Below, one piece after another: positions 7,841 to 14,673 of a DNA stretch of 25,928 nt (its first letter is position 1; each line of letters begins with the position of its first letter). The DNA is from a virus: the IMG/VR virus record IMGVR_UViG_3300008952_000266, positions 1 through 25,928 of that record; one strand, 5' to 3'. A model generated the notes under the pieces. The model ran no database searches and was not told the DNA's origin. It saw nothing but the letters and a program-made list of their open reading frames with translations. The translations under genes and the position numbers were made by a program.

Positions 7841-8251
7841 CTAGTGATTGTAAAACGGGGACCAGTTCTCGCGGAATTTCTCATACTTGCTCGAGCTCCG
7901 AGGCGAGGCCGCAAAGAGTCGAATGCACTTGGTCGGCTTGGCCGAGGTCGGGATGACGTACCAAACCCGGACCGGATCGACCCAGCAAGCAACGACGTCA
8001 ACGTCATCACCAATGCTTTTCTTCTTATTCGAACCTTGGGAAGTCATTACCTTGAATGACGAGTCGCCCGGATCGGCCGAGGGTGAGCCGGTCCCCTTGA
8101 CCTGGACTTTCAAAATCCCTTTTGGGCAAGTGACCAAAAAGTCCCAGGCAACCGGCAAAGTCGGGCGGTGGGTAACAAACCCACGTCTCAATGCCTCGGC
8201 CTCGAATTCAGCCTCGTAAATCCCACCGAGAAAGACGTTCGAGATCTTCAC
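7841..8251 (-). CDS. PD-(D/E)XK nuclease-like protein inside the packaging block
   Basis: The 136-residue product contains AWDFLVTCPKG followed by LKVQVKGTG at about residues 35-54, a D-x(n)-QxK pattern of the PD-(D/E)XK superfamily. The layout is like the PDDEXK endonucleases found in group I introns or as free-standing small nucleases, with a helix (YEAEFEAEALRRGF) before it and further strands (VDVVACWVD, VRVWYVIP) after it. The GTG start overlaps the upstream stop as GTGA. A nuclease gene between portal and scaffold is unusual. It could be a homing-type nuclease, a resolvase or a packaging helper. No catalysis can be proved from sequence. Confidence 0.6.
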   Translation of the reverse strand: MKISNVFLGGIYEAEFEAEALRRGFVTHRPTLPVAWDFLVTCPKGILKVQVKGTGSPSADPGDSSFKVMTSQGSNKKKSIGDDVDVVACWVDPVRVWYVIPTSAKPTKCIRLFAASPRSSSKYEKFRENWSPFYNH

Positions 8252-8427
8252 TCCTCAAGCTCGGGGTCGGGCTTGAACTCGACGACAGGTTCGTCGAGCC
8301 ACTCTTCAATATCCTTGGTTGCAATTTTAGCCATCTCGAGGTCGTCAATGTCACTCTCCTCGAGCCAGCGGTTCAAAAGGGCGCGATGAGCCCGCCTGAA
8401 CTGCTCATGCGGGGTCAGTCTCGCCAT
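8248..8427 (-). CDS. 59-residue hypothetical protein
   Basis: The frame MARLTPHEQFRRAHRALLNR begins within the last codons of the 73-residue gene and ends in GTGA with the nuclease start. It has a basic N-terminal helix, then an acidic helical part ending PDPELEE. Tight overlaps on both sides support translation by coupling. No family was recognised. Its position between portal and scaffold suggests an assembly accessory protein. Confidence 0.6.
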   Translation of the reverse strand: MARLTPHEQFRRAHRALLNRWLEESDIDDLEMAKIATKDIEEWLDEPVVEFKPDPELEE

Positions 8428-8626
8428 CCTCGTCCTTTAATCCCTCGACGATCCGAGTGAGCCCGCCAATCTCGCCCGCCAGCCTAGCCAGCTTGCTGGG
8501 ATTGTCTATTAGCTCCGGGTCTTGAAAGTCAGCTAGGCAAAAGTCGAGCTGGGATTGAATAAATCGTCGGACGACTTGAAAATCATCCCGGTCGGCAAGG
8601 CTAGCTAGTGCTTCGGGTAACGTCAT
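8405..8626 (-). CDS. 73-residue hypothetical protein after the portal
   Basis: The frame begins MTLPEALASLADRDDFQVVR and is almost wholly helical (FIQSQLDFCLADFQDPELI, then LARLAGEIGGLTRIVEGLKD), ending in an acidic tail. Its ATG overlaps the portal stop as ATGA. Small helical proteins are often encoded directly after portal genes in podovirus-like phages, but I cannot name this family. Confidence 0.65.
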   Translation of the reverse strand: MTLPEALASLADRDDFQVVRRFIQSQLDFCLADFQDPELIDNPSKLARLAGEIGGLTRIVEGLKDEDGETDPA

Positions 8627-10716
8627 GCCGCTATCTCCGAAGTTGCCGGGACATTTCCGGGGGCGGTCCCAAGCTGGCCGATCAATGCGTTCCTTTGCTG
8701 GGCTTGCTGTTGCTCGAGTTGCCCGGCATAGGTCTGAATCCTCGCCGCAAAGACTTGATCCTCTTGGAGCCTTTGCTGGACGTCCTGGGCGGGGATCTCC
8801 TTTGTCCCTTCAATCCATTGCTGAAGAACTTGCAAACGAAGTTGAGAGTTGGAATTTTGTGGAGCATTTACCACCTGTCCCGATGCAATCTTGGCAATGT
8901 CGGCCGAAGTCTCCTTGATCTCCTTGTCGGTCGCCTCCTGAACCGGTGCGATCAATTGATTGGCCAAGTTCGGATCGATTGCCTCGATCACTTTGCGCAA
9001 GTACACGTCATAACGAGCCTGGCCCTGCCTGTCATACTGAGCCATCAACTTCCCAACCGTATCGAGTTTCTGAATGACCTTCTCCTCGTCGGCATTCATT
9101 GAGTTCCAAGAGATATTGAAGTCATAAACCTCCGAAGTCTCGTCCATGATCAAGGATGCTCCTTGCTCATTGTTCGTAACTCGAAACCATACCTCGGGGC
9201 CGGCATATGCCCGATCCAAACACCATATCCGTTTTAAAATCTCCTTCCATCCGCCCAGCCAACGATTGACCAAGTTCTGCCTGATCGTGTTCGCCTCGAC
9301 CGCATCCAATTCCGAAGTCGCCCGACCGGTCACCCGATTGGCCAATGCCCGAAGTTGCATCTCGACTTCCATGCTTGCGGGCGAGTATTTCGGGATCTCG
9401 AGGAATCCGACCTCGCCCCTCCGCCTGACGGGAACCTGACTACCAGGCCCAATCCGTTCGGGCTTTCTCCCGACCTGGAACTCGACAGGCGGGACCGTGG
9501 ACATCGAGGCGCGGTCTCTTCGACTATCTAATTCTGTCTTACAAGCAATTTGATAATCCTTCAAAAGCTCGGGATATCCCCGAGAATCCAAAAGTCGATG
9601 GTTCAAACTCTCTCTCGTAATGCAAACGAAGGGATATCGCCCCTCGTCATAGGCCACCGGCTTATGATAGCCCGCACCCTCGGCCTCATCGGCAAACACG
9701 GTTTGCGTGACGACGGGGACCTCGTCATCAGGATCGATCTCCTTGCGATACGCAACGACTACCCGGACCATGCCCTCGAAGTGCTGGACCCCATAGCCCG
9801 AGGTCGAGCCATAGGTAATCAAGTTATTCGAGTAACTCTCATCAGTATAGGTCCCCTTCGAGTTCTCGAGCACCTCGTCAATCCATTTGGCATCCCAACC
9901 GTCATTGACCTTTTGCTTGAGGGCTTCGGGGCTAAAGTAATGAATGCAATAGATCGCTCGAGCGGATTCCAGGTCGATCACGTTACTATCGACAATGATC
10001 TCCCGCCCCAACTCGTACGCCTTTACGCACGGTCTGTTTACGACCATTTTTTCGGTCGGAATTTCGGTCATCCCGGTCTCGCGCAATTCCTTGATTACCC
10101 GCCTGACCCGTCCCTTTTTCAACTTTGGAAACGCTTGACTAAGCAATTCCTCAACCCCGCCCTGCATCTCGGGATCTTGAACGGCCATGGCCAATTCCGG
10201 CGACTGTTGAGCAAGCTCCTCCAGGCTAATTGATTGGAAGGTCCGAGTAGTCTCCCTCTTCCAACTAGTCCCGAAGAAAGTCAGTCCGTTCTGTAGCAAA
10301 TAGTTCGCTCCGATAGCCGCCTCCCTCTGCAACTCTTCCATCGAGCCCATTCGCCAGCGCAAGAATTCAGATACGAGCTTGGCCGAGGCAACGTCACCCG
10401 ATTCAACGGGAGCCGCCACTAGATTCGCCTGAGTCAACGATTGCCCGAGCAGGGCGACGTCTCCCTCGATCAACGGATTTACAAGCTGGGGACTGAGATC
10501 CGAAGCACCGTCCCAAGGAAACGCTTCGGGACCGATCTTCTTGCCAGTCTCGTTCTTGCCCGCCCACTCGTTAAACCGGCATTCCCTGCCCTCTTCAGCC
10601 TTGTCCATCCAAAACGAAAGGTTTGCCTTCGCTTGGTCGAAATTATTCTTTAATTCATCAACATCCGGCTTAGCCGAGCTGAACTCCTGTACTTGCATAC
10701 CATTATCACTCATCAT
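8623..10716 (-). CDS. Portal protein
   Basis: The 697-residue product lies after the terminase and before scaffold and capsid, the normal portal position, and has the usual length for the larger podoviral portals. Features that fit: an N-terminal helical region with AFPWDGASDLSPQLVNPLIE at about 62-81; a middle alpha/beta region; the segment NRVTGRATSELDAVEANTIR near 490-510, typical of portal stem and crown transitions; and a Gln-rich helical C-terminus (QQRLQEDQVFAARIQTYAGQ) that may line the DNA channel. GGAGG sits just before the ATGATG start, inside the end of the preceding gene. It would form the dodecameric packaging ring and contact TerL. Confidence 0.82.
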   Translation of the reverse strand: MMSDNGMQVQEFSSAKPDVDELKNNFDQAKANLSFWMDKAEEGRECRFNEWAGKNETGKKIGPEAFPWDGASDLSPQLVNPLIEGDVALLGQSLTQANLVAAPVESGDVASAKLVSEFLRWRMGSMEELQREAAIGANYLLQNGLTFFGTSWKRETTRTFQSISLEELAQQSPELAMAVQDPEMQGGVEELLSQAFPKLKKGRVRRVIKELRETGMTEIPTEKMVVNRPCVKAYELGREIIVDSNVIDLESARAIYCIHYFSPEALKQKVNDGWDAKWIDEVLENSKGTYTDESYSNNLITYGSTSGYGVQHFEGMVRVVVAYRKEIDPDDEVPVVTQTVFADEAEGAGYHKPVAYDEGRYPFVCITRESLNHRLLDSRGYPELLKDYQIACKTELDSRRDRASMSTVPPVEFQVGRKPERIGPGSQVPVRRRGEVGFLEIPKYSPASMEVEMQLRALANRVTGRATSELDAVEANTIRQNLVNRWLGGWKEILKRIWCLDRAYAGPEVWFRVTNNEQGASLIMDETSEVYDFNISWNSMNADEEKVIQKLDTVGKLMAQYDRQGQARYDVYLRKVIEAIDPNLANQLIAPVQEATDKEIKETSADIAKIASGQVVNAPQNSNSQLRLQVLQQWIEGTKEIPAQDVQQRLQEDQVFAARIQTYAGQLEQQQAQQRNALIGQLGTAPGNVPATSEIAA

Positions 10717-10954
10717 TTTCCTCCGAGTTTATCATTAATTTTTTAAAATTATTAAGGGCCTCCTGCTCAACGTTCCTCAACGTCGAGAAGCCCAGCCCGA
10801 CGTGATCCGCAATTTCCTGAAGACTGAACGAACGAGGGTCATCCCCGCTAGCAAGCGCCCCCAGCGCCTCCTCGACAACCATGTCCCGCAAGAGGCAGTC
10901 GATGCGTTCCTCATATTGAGACCGAGTCTCATTATACGAGTTTGTACAAGTCAT
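10706..10954 (-). CDS. Sigma region 4-like HTH protein (late operon)
   Basis: This 82-residue protein carries SLQEIADHVGLGFSTLRNVE followed by QEALNNFKKL, which matches the region 4.2 HTH of sigma-70 factors (EIA..LG.S...V...E..AL.K). The N-terminal half is helical, and there is no region 2, so it cannot be a complete sigma factor. GGTGGAAG stands just before the ATG, and its stop overlaps the portal start by 11 nt. It could bind a -35-like element or host RNA polymerase as a regulator, or bind DNA during packaging. A small-terminase role cannot be excluded because it lies between terL and portal. Confidence 0.65.
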   Translation of the reverse strand: MTCTNSYNETRSQYEERIDCLLRDMVVEEALGALASGDDPRSFSLQEIADHVGLGFSTLRNVEQEALNNFKKLMINSEENDE

Positions 10955-11291
10955 CTTCCACCCGGCGGACCAGTAATTTCGATTTTACCGGTCGGTTGTC
11001 CTCCGGTCTCTTCACGCACCTCGCAAATCCTTCACGTGCTGGGAACGCTATGAGCATGAGTCGAGGGTTCGGGACGTGTTTCAAAACGAACGCCTCCTCG
11101 ATCCCGTCCATTTCACCGGGCGGAACGGATGGGACCTCCTCCTTTACGACCGCATCGCTCTTCCAAATACTGATGCAAGTGCTCTTCGGGATGCCCGTCG
11201 CCTTGCTGATCTTCAGCCAACCCGCTCCGCCCTTTCGCATCAAAACGACCTGGTCCCTGTCCAATTTAGTCCACTTCTTCCGTACTCCCAT
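10932..11291 (-). CDS. HTH DNA-binding protein next to terL, possible small terminase
   Basis: I use the ATG at 11291 (MGVRKKWTKLDRDQVVLMRK) because GGAGGA lies 8 bases upstream. A TTG at 11297 would sit too close to it. The 119-residue protein has an N-terminal HTH (GAGWLKISKATGIPKSTCIS, then IWK) at about residues 20-44 and a mixed, basic C-terminal region. Its start follows the terL stop by two bases. An HTH protein adjoining terL is a natural candidate for the small terminase, but it lies downstream of terL, and the plus-strand HTH protein at 13309-13824 competes for that role. Confidence 0.6.
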   Translation of the reverse strand: MGVRKKWTKLDRDQVVLMRKGGAGWLKISKATGIPKSTCISIWKSDAVVKEEVPSVPPGEMDGIEEAFVLKHVPNPRLMLIAFPAREGFARCVKRPEDNRPVKSKLLVRRVEDDLYKLV

Positions 11292-11293
11292 AA

Positions 11294-12919
11294 TCAATAT
11301 CCTCCTCCGCCACTCGACACCATATCCCCCTCACTGAAATATTCGAAATTTCCCACCGCAAAATATCTCGCGCAGTCTACGAAGTCCTTGCTCGGATTCT
11401 TCAAATCTCCGGGCTGATACGCTTGCATGCAACTTATGAGATTTTGGCACTCGTCCGAGAACATCAATTTAGGCTTATTCTGCAAATCCATCTCCTTGTC
11501 GCGGTCCCAAGCGAGCAAATTATTGATCGCCTGAAGACCCGTCTCGATGTCCAAAGCTTCGGCCGGTTGCACGATAATGTCCTCACCAACTAAGTCGTCT
11601 ATGATATTACTCGAGCCTTCAGCCTTCTGATACGAGGCCGCTCCAAGCCTCGGGTCGATTATCCGAATGACTTCACCGGTACATATCTTTTCCATCCTTC
11701 GAATCTCTTCAGCATAATCCTTCAATCCATACCCATTCGGTTGGGCCGCCTCACCCGGAGCCAGCTTGTCCTTGGTCAGATCAATCCATCCGCCCCAAGT
11801 ACCGAAATCAGGGAATTCCTTGACCGCCCAGGCTACCCCGTGAGCGTCAACCGCGAACAATACGATAGTCCAGGGCTTCGCTCCAGCCGGATCGATGCTC
11901 ATTACCCAGTTAGCATCCTTGAAATCAGGTAGTTTCTCGGGAGATCGAAAGTTCTTATCCGAGAGTGCCGGGAACACAGCCCTAGACTGGCGTACAGGCA
12001 CTCCATAGGCCCGGCAAAGTATCGTTTCGCGCTTCTCACCCTCGAGCTGAGACTTCATGGCCGCCCATCCGCCGAAGGGATTGGCCGCCGTATGAAAATA
12101 CACCACGCTCGAGGCTTTTCGCAAAGGTTGTTGCACAAGAGGGACTTCCTCACCTCCGAGGAGGTCCGCTTTGGCCGATTTCATCGTCCTGGCTCCCGTA
12201 AGCATCGATTTGACCACCGAGTTCCAGCCATCTACGGCCGTGAAGGAGATTATGCCCGCCGCAGGGCGGACCACTCCATCATAGAGGCTCTTGTGCGAAC
12301 GAGTTACGCAACGGAAGCGAAGGGTATTTACCCAACTCATTGGGACCAGTTCGTCGGCCCAAAAGCCTATGTTGTGAGTGCCATTGGCCGGCGGAGCGGG
12401 ACATCCGATCTCCCCGCCTTCGATTGTGCTGATGTCTTGGCTCCAATTTCGAAAGATGCACTCCGACCGGTTCGGCAAAGTGAACTTGCCAGCCGTGAAT
12501 CCATTTCGAAGCGAATACATGACGTAACCGACTTTGCCCCGTCCGAGAGATTTCATCTCCTTCGGCAAATACTTGAATATCAACTTTTGCTGAAACTGAA
12601 TGCTGTTGGCCGAGGTCTCCGTTAAGCACCAAATGATCGTGCCGGGGTTTTCAACGAGGCATTGGACTACGCGCTTGGCGCATAGCTCCGATTTCCCCGC
12701 CCGGTTTCCGCCCATAAGGAGGATCTCGGAGTGAGTCTTGAGCTCATCGTCCGCAAGCTTCCAGGTGTCGAGCTCGAAGCCATGGCGGTAAGGATCGTCC
12801 TTCTCGGCCTCTATGGCCTGCTCTCGAGTGTTGTAGTACTCGAGGATCTTTTCGGGCTCCATCCGAAGCATTTCCTCTTTCGTGAGGGCTGGGAGAGCAG
12901 GATGTGGAGTCCATTCCAT
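11294..12919 (-). CDS. terL: Terminase large subunit
   Basis: The 541-residue protein has the ATPase motor of phage terminases: Walker A GGNRAGKSE at about 70-78, and Walker B NIGFWADE ending in the Asp189-Glu190 pair. The C-terminal RNase H-like nuclease follows: the first acidic residue in MSIDPAG (Asp343), the second in IDPRLGA (Asp422), and a third in DFVDCARYF (Asp515). All needed residues are present, so it should be active in cutting and pumping DNA through the portal. It is the first gene of the leftward late operon. No ribosome-binding site precedes the ATG, and an inverted repeat lies just upstream (12928-12955), which may affect translation. Confidence 0.93.
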   Translation of the reverse strand: MEWTPHPALPALTKEEMLRMEPEKILEYYNTREQAIEAEKDDPYRHGFELDTWKLADDELKTHSEILLMGGNRAGKSELCAKRVVQCLVENPGTIIWCLTETSANSIQFQQKLIFKYLPKEMKSLGRGKVGYVMYSLRNGFTAGKFTLPNRSECIFRNWSQDISTIEGGEIGCPAPPANGTHNIGFWADELVPMSWVNTLRFRCVTRSHKSLYDGVVRPAAGIISFTAVDGWNSVVKSMLTGARTMKSAKADLLGGEEVPLVQQPLRKASSVVYFHTAANPFGGWAAMKSQLEGEKRETILCRAYGVPVRQSRAVFPALSDKNFRSPEKLPDFKDANWVMSIDPAGAKPWTIVLFAVDAHGVAWAVKEFPDFGTWGGWIDLTKDKLAPGEAAQPNGYGLKDYAEEIRRMEKICTGEVIRIIDPRLGAASYQKAEGSSNIIDDLVGEDIIVQPAEALDIETGLQAINNLLAWDRDKEMDLQNKPKLMFSDECQNLISCMQAYQPGDLKNPSKDFVDCARYFAVGNFEYFSEGDMVSSGGGGY

Positions 12920-12927
12920 AATAAAAG

Positions 12928-12955
12928 TGTCCGGCTTTTATGCGATTACCGGACA
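12928..12955. repeat. Inverted repeat upstream of terL
   Basis: TGTCCGG (12928-12934) and CCGGACA (12949-12955) form a perfect 7-bp inverted repeat with a 14-base centre, 9 bases before the terL ATG. On the leftward mRNA it would be a hairpin followed by CTTTTATT, so it may be an operator, a weak attenuator or an mRNA stability element. Confidence 0.6.
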
Positions 12956-12977
12956 GGCGATGAAAGATAACCAGGGG

Positions 12978-13004
12978 GGAAACGAAAACATAGGAAACGA
13001 AAAC
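12978..13004. repeat. Tandem GGAAACGAAAAC direct repeat
   Basis: Two identical 12-mers start at 12978 and 12993, a 15-bp spacing. They lie in the divergent control region between the promoter candidate and terL. They are candidate binding sites for a regulator such as one of the HTH proteins encoded nearby. Confidence 0.6.
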
Positions 13005-13065
13005 CCACCGCCGCAATGCCTGTTGTGTGGAAACATCGCTTTCATTTTAACAGATTGCGGGGTAA

Positions 13066-13095
13066 AGTGTAACCTCGCGGGGGGCAATTTGTCAG
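13066..13095 (-). promoter_or_regulatory. Candidate sigma-70-like promoter for the late operon
   Basis: Reading leftward, CTGACA (13095-13090) and TACACT (13071-13066) are separated by 18 bases, close to the TTGACA/TATAAT consensus. A second possible -10, TAAAAT, follows at 13049-13044. The initiation point would lie about 140 bases before terL. Only sequence similarity supports this, and such matches also occur by chance. Confidence 0.35.
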
Positions 13096-13308
13096 AATTT
13101 TTTTACGGCTCTCAATCGTTTGGAGTGAAAATCCCCGGCGGTCTTCGGACCCCCTCCCCCCCCTCTCAATGTCATAAATCACATATGTTTTTCCGTAAGT
13201 CATTGATTGTCAGTAAAAGGAGGTTCGTGCAATAAGTTTTATGTCTAATTGTGATTGACCTGGAGGCTTATTGAAACTTATTCTCAACCATCTACACCGT
13301 TTGGATTT

Positions 13309-13824
13309 ATGCCGACTAAGCTTCCAAGGACGACCCATTTTCCTGACAACTTGCCAGCCAACCTCGAGGTGAAGGATACTTGCCCAGCAGTGTGGACCGG
13401 GCAAAAGCTTTACGACAAGAGACCGGCCGACTATGCCAAGTGTGTGCAAATGCTAGCTCAAGGGGCCACGATCACGCAGACCGCAAAGGCTTGCAAGATC
13501 TCCGCCAATACCGTTGCCGTAGTCCGCACTCGAGAAACCGACGTCCTCAAAGAATCAAAGAAACACCTCAAGGGATTGATCGGTACGGCAAGCATGATGG
13601 CCGTCGAGCAGATGATTGAGAAGCTCGAGAACGATCAAATCCCTGCCGGAGTTCTCCCAATCGCAACCGGGATATTGATCGACAAGCACCGGCAATACGA
13701 AGGCGAGCCTACCCAAACCATCGAGGTTAAGAAGACTCTTAGCCTGGAAGAGATAAAGGCCGAGTTGGCTACCTTAAAGGATGAGAAAGTGGTCGAGGCG
13801 GAGGTTACTGACGTAGAAACTTGA
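13309..13824 (+). CDS. Plus-strand HTH DNA-binding protein, alternative small-terminase candidate
   Basis: One of only two convincing plus-strand genes. I use the ATG at 13309 (MPTKLPRTTHFPDNLPANLE, 171 residues). The frame also opens at a TTG at 13255, and neither start has a good ribosome-binding site. An HTH lies at about residues 52-75 (GATITQTAKACKISANTVAV). A helical middle follows, with VLPIATGILIDKHRQYEGEP near 128-147, a pattern I associate with phage HTH and small-terminase-like proteins, and an acidic helical end. It may regulate the divergent promoters or recognise the packaging site. Codon use is like that of the minus-strand genes. Confidence 0.7.
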   Translation: MPTKLPRTTHFPDNLPANLEVKDTCPAVWTGQKLYDKRPADYAKCVQMLAQGATITQTAKACKISANTVAVVRTRETDVLKESKKHLKGLIGTASMMAVEQMIEKLENDQIPAGVLPIATGILIDKHRQYEGEPTQTIEVKKTLSLEEIKAELATLKDEKVVEAEVTDVET

Positions 13825-13853
13825 CATGTCATGCCCCATTCCCCTGAATGACC

Positions 13854-13906
13854 CCATGACCGACGACGCTCCATGACCGACTCGAACGCCCCCATGACCG
13901 ACGACA
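13854..13906 (+). repeat. Threefold CATGACCGAC repeat at a start codon
   Basis: ATGACCGAC occurs at 13856, 13873 and 13894. The first copy opens a six-codon frame (MTDDAP) whose TGA overlaps the ATG of the second. The second and third are in frame, so the gene begins MTDSNAPMTDDTP. It looks like a short duplication of the initiation site. Confidence 0.7.
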
Positions 13907-14115
13907 CCCCAACCTTTTCCACTCGCAAAGAGATTTTCCCTTGGGAGAAAGATTTCGACCTGGACCGGTTGGCGGAAGAATATGCCGAGATCAACGGATG
14001 GGATTTGGAGAAATGCCGACAAGAGATTTACCGGAGCATGATCCAAGTCGCTCGAGACCTGGAACCGGGTCGCTGGATCTCTTCGGAGATGGTCAAATTG
14101 GCCGGCGAGCAATAG
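13873..14115 (+). CDS. 80-residue plus-strand hypothetical protein
   Basis: The frame starts MTDSNAPMTDDTPTFSTRKE and continues with a compact helical part (FDLDRLAEEYAEINGWDLEK, then IYRSMIQVARDLEPGRW) that looks like a genuine folded domain. The start may be 13873 or the in-frame repeat copy at 13894, and neither has a ribosome-binding site. It lies 48 bases after the HTH gene on the same strand, so the two are probably one transcript. No family was recognised. The antisense frame opposite it has no protein-like features. Confidence 0.6.
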   Translation: MTDSNAPMTDDTPTFSTRKEIFPWEKDFDLDRLAEEYAEINGWDLEKCRQEIYRSMIQVARDLEPGRWISSEMVKLAGEQ

Positions 14116-14241
14116 AATCTCCCCCTATTGATCATGCCCCGGTGGAACGAGTCGAAGGATTGGCCTTTGGTCGACGTATTTCTTTGATCCGTTCGTCCGT
14201 TCGACTTGTAAATCGGGAAGCCGTGTTCTGATTTTCAAGGT

Positions 14242-14673
14242 TCATTCGTTTTTACGTGCTAGAGCGGCCTTTCGATTGGCCGAAGGTACGTTTTTACGTG
14301 CTAGGGGGTAAAAAGCCCTTCTGAGTACCTTCCTGGCGATTTTAGGGCTATATCCGTTTAGCAGACCGACATGCATTCTCAGGAATGCCCCTATAAGCCC
14401 CGTGAGCATACCTAGAAGCCCTTTGAATGTTTTACGAGGGTAATCTATCATGTCGATGCACAAAAGGCTTTTTACGAGCCAAGGGTTCTCCGAGGCAATC
14501 TTTTGATCGATGACATCCCTTTTCGATTGAATCCGCTCGAGCTTGTAGGCTATTGACCGGGGTGCATACCCATTGCCCCAGCGTAGCGGTTGGGGCAGGA
14601 GCGTGTGGCCTGCCCACCTCCTTTGGGTATGCCTCCCCTCATAGCCTCGATTTATTCTGTTTTTTCTGACCAC
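14242..14673 (-). CDS. Doubtful 143-codon frame over the structured region
   Basis: The frame opens with GTG at 14673, inside the left arm of the long inverted repeat, without a ribosome-binding site. Its first 45 codons cover the multi-stem element and give an Arg/Gly/His/Trp-rich sequence unlike a folded protein. The later part is more protein-like, with a hydrophobic stretch TFKGLLGMLTGLIGAFLRMH at about residues 82-101 and a basic end in which LARKN occurs twice, 14 residues apart, through the two 16-mer repeats. It may be a real basic membrane-associated protein with a later start, or chance. I lean to a non-coding or partly coding region. Confidence 0.3.
   Translation of the reverse strand: MVRKNRINRGYEGRHTQRRWAGHTLLPQPLRWGNGYAPRSIAYKLERIQSKRDVIDQKIASENPWLVKSLLCIDMIDYPRKTFKGLLGMLTGLIGAFLRMHVGLLNGYSPKIARKVLRRAFYPLARKNVPSANRKAALARKNE
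14247..14304. repeat. Two exact 16-bp direct repeats
   Basis: CGTTTTTACGTGCTAG occurs at 14247-14262 and 14289-14304, 42 bases apart, flanking a CGGCC/GGCCG stem. The core TTTTACGTGCTA occurs once more at 2671-2682 inside the lipoprotein gene. They may be protein-binding sites or a duplication inside a coding frame. Confidence 0.7.
14547..14647. other. Multi-stem structured element with two competing hairpins
   Basis: Nested pairings close the element: AGGCTAT (14547-14553) with ATAGCCT (14641-14647), GGGG (14559-14562) with CCCC (14635-14638), and GCATACCCA (14564-14572) with TGGGTATGC (14624-14632). Inside, TGCCCCA (14574-14580) can pair with TGGGGCA (14591-14597), or GGGCAGG (14593-14599) with CCTGCCC (14609-14615). 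These two stems share bases 14593-14597 and cannot coexist. On the plus strand a T-rich run (14651-14665) follows, so a rightward RNA could end here. The strand is not settled. Confidence 0.55.

Larger units (their letters stand above)
12920..13308. promoter_or_regulatory. Divergent control region between terL and the plus-strand genes
   Basis: About 390 bp separate the two divergent units and hold no convincing gene. Visible elements are a 7-bp inverted repeat at 12928-12955, two copies of GGAAACGAAAAC at 12978 and 12993, a minus-strand promoter candidate at 13066-13095, a pyrimidine-only C/T run near 13150-13168, and a strong AAAGGAGG at about 13216-13223 that is not followed by any long frame. 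This is where late leftward and plus-strand transcription would start. Confidence 0.6.

Noticed and set aside
9550-10233. 227-codon plus-strand frame inside the portal gene
   Set aside because: Antisense shadow of a well-supported portal gene. No domain or start signal.
12092-12625. 177-codon plus-strand frame inside terL
   Set aside because: Antisense shadow of the terminase ATPase domain.
12960-13235. Plus-strand frame with a zinc-ribbon-like CLLCGN...DCGVKC pattern
   Set aside because: Low-complexity start (GNEN repeated through the 12-mer repeats), weak start signal, atypical Pro/Ser/Lys-rich end over a C/T run. More likely a chance frame in a control region.
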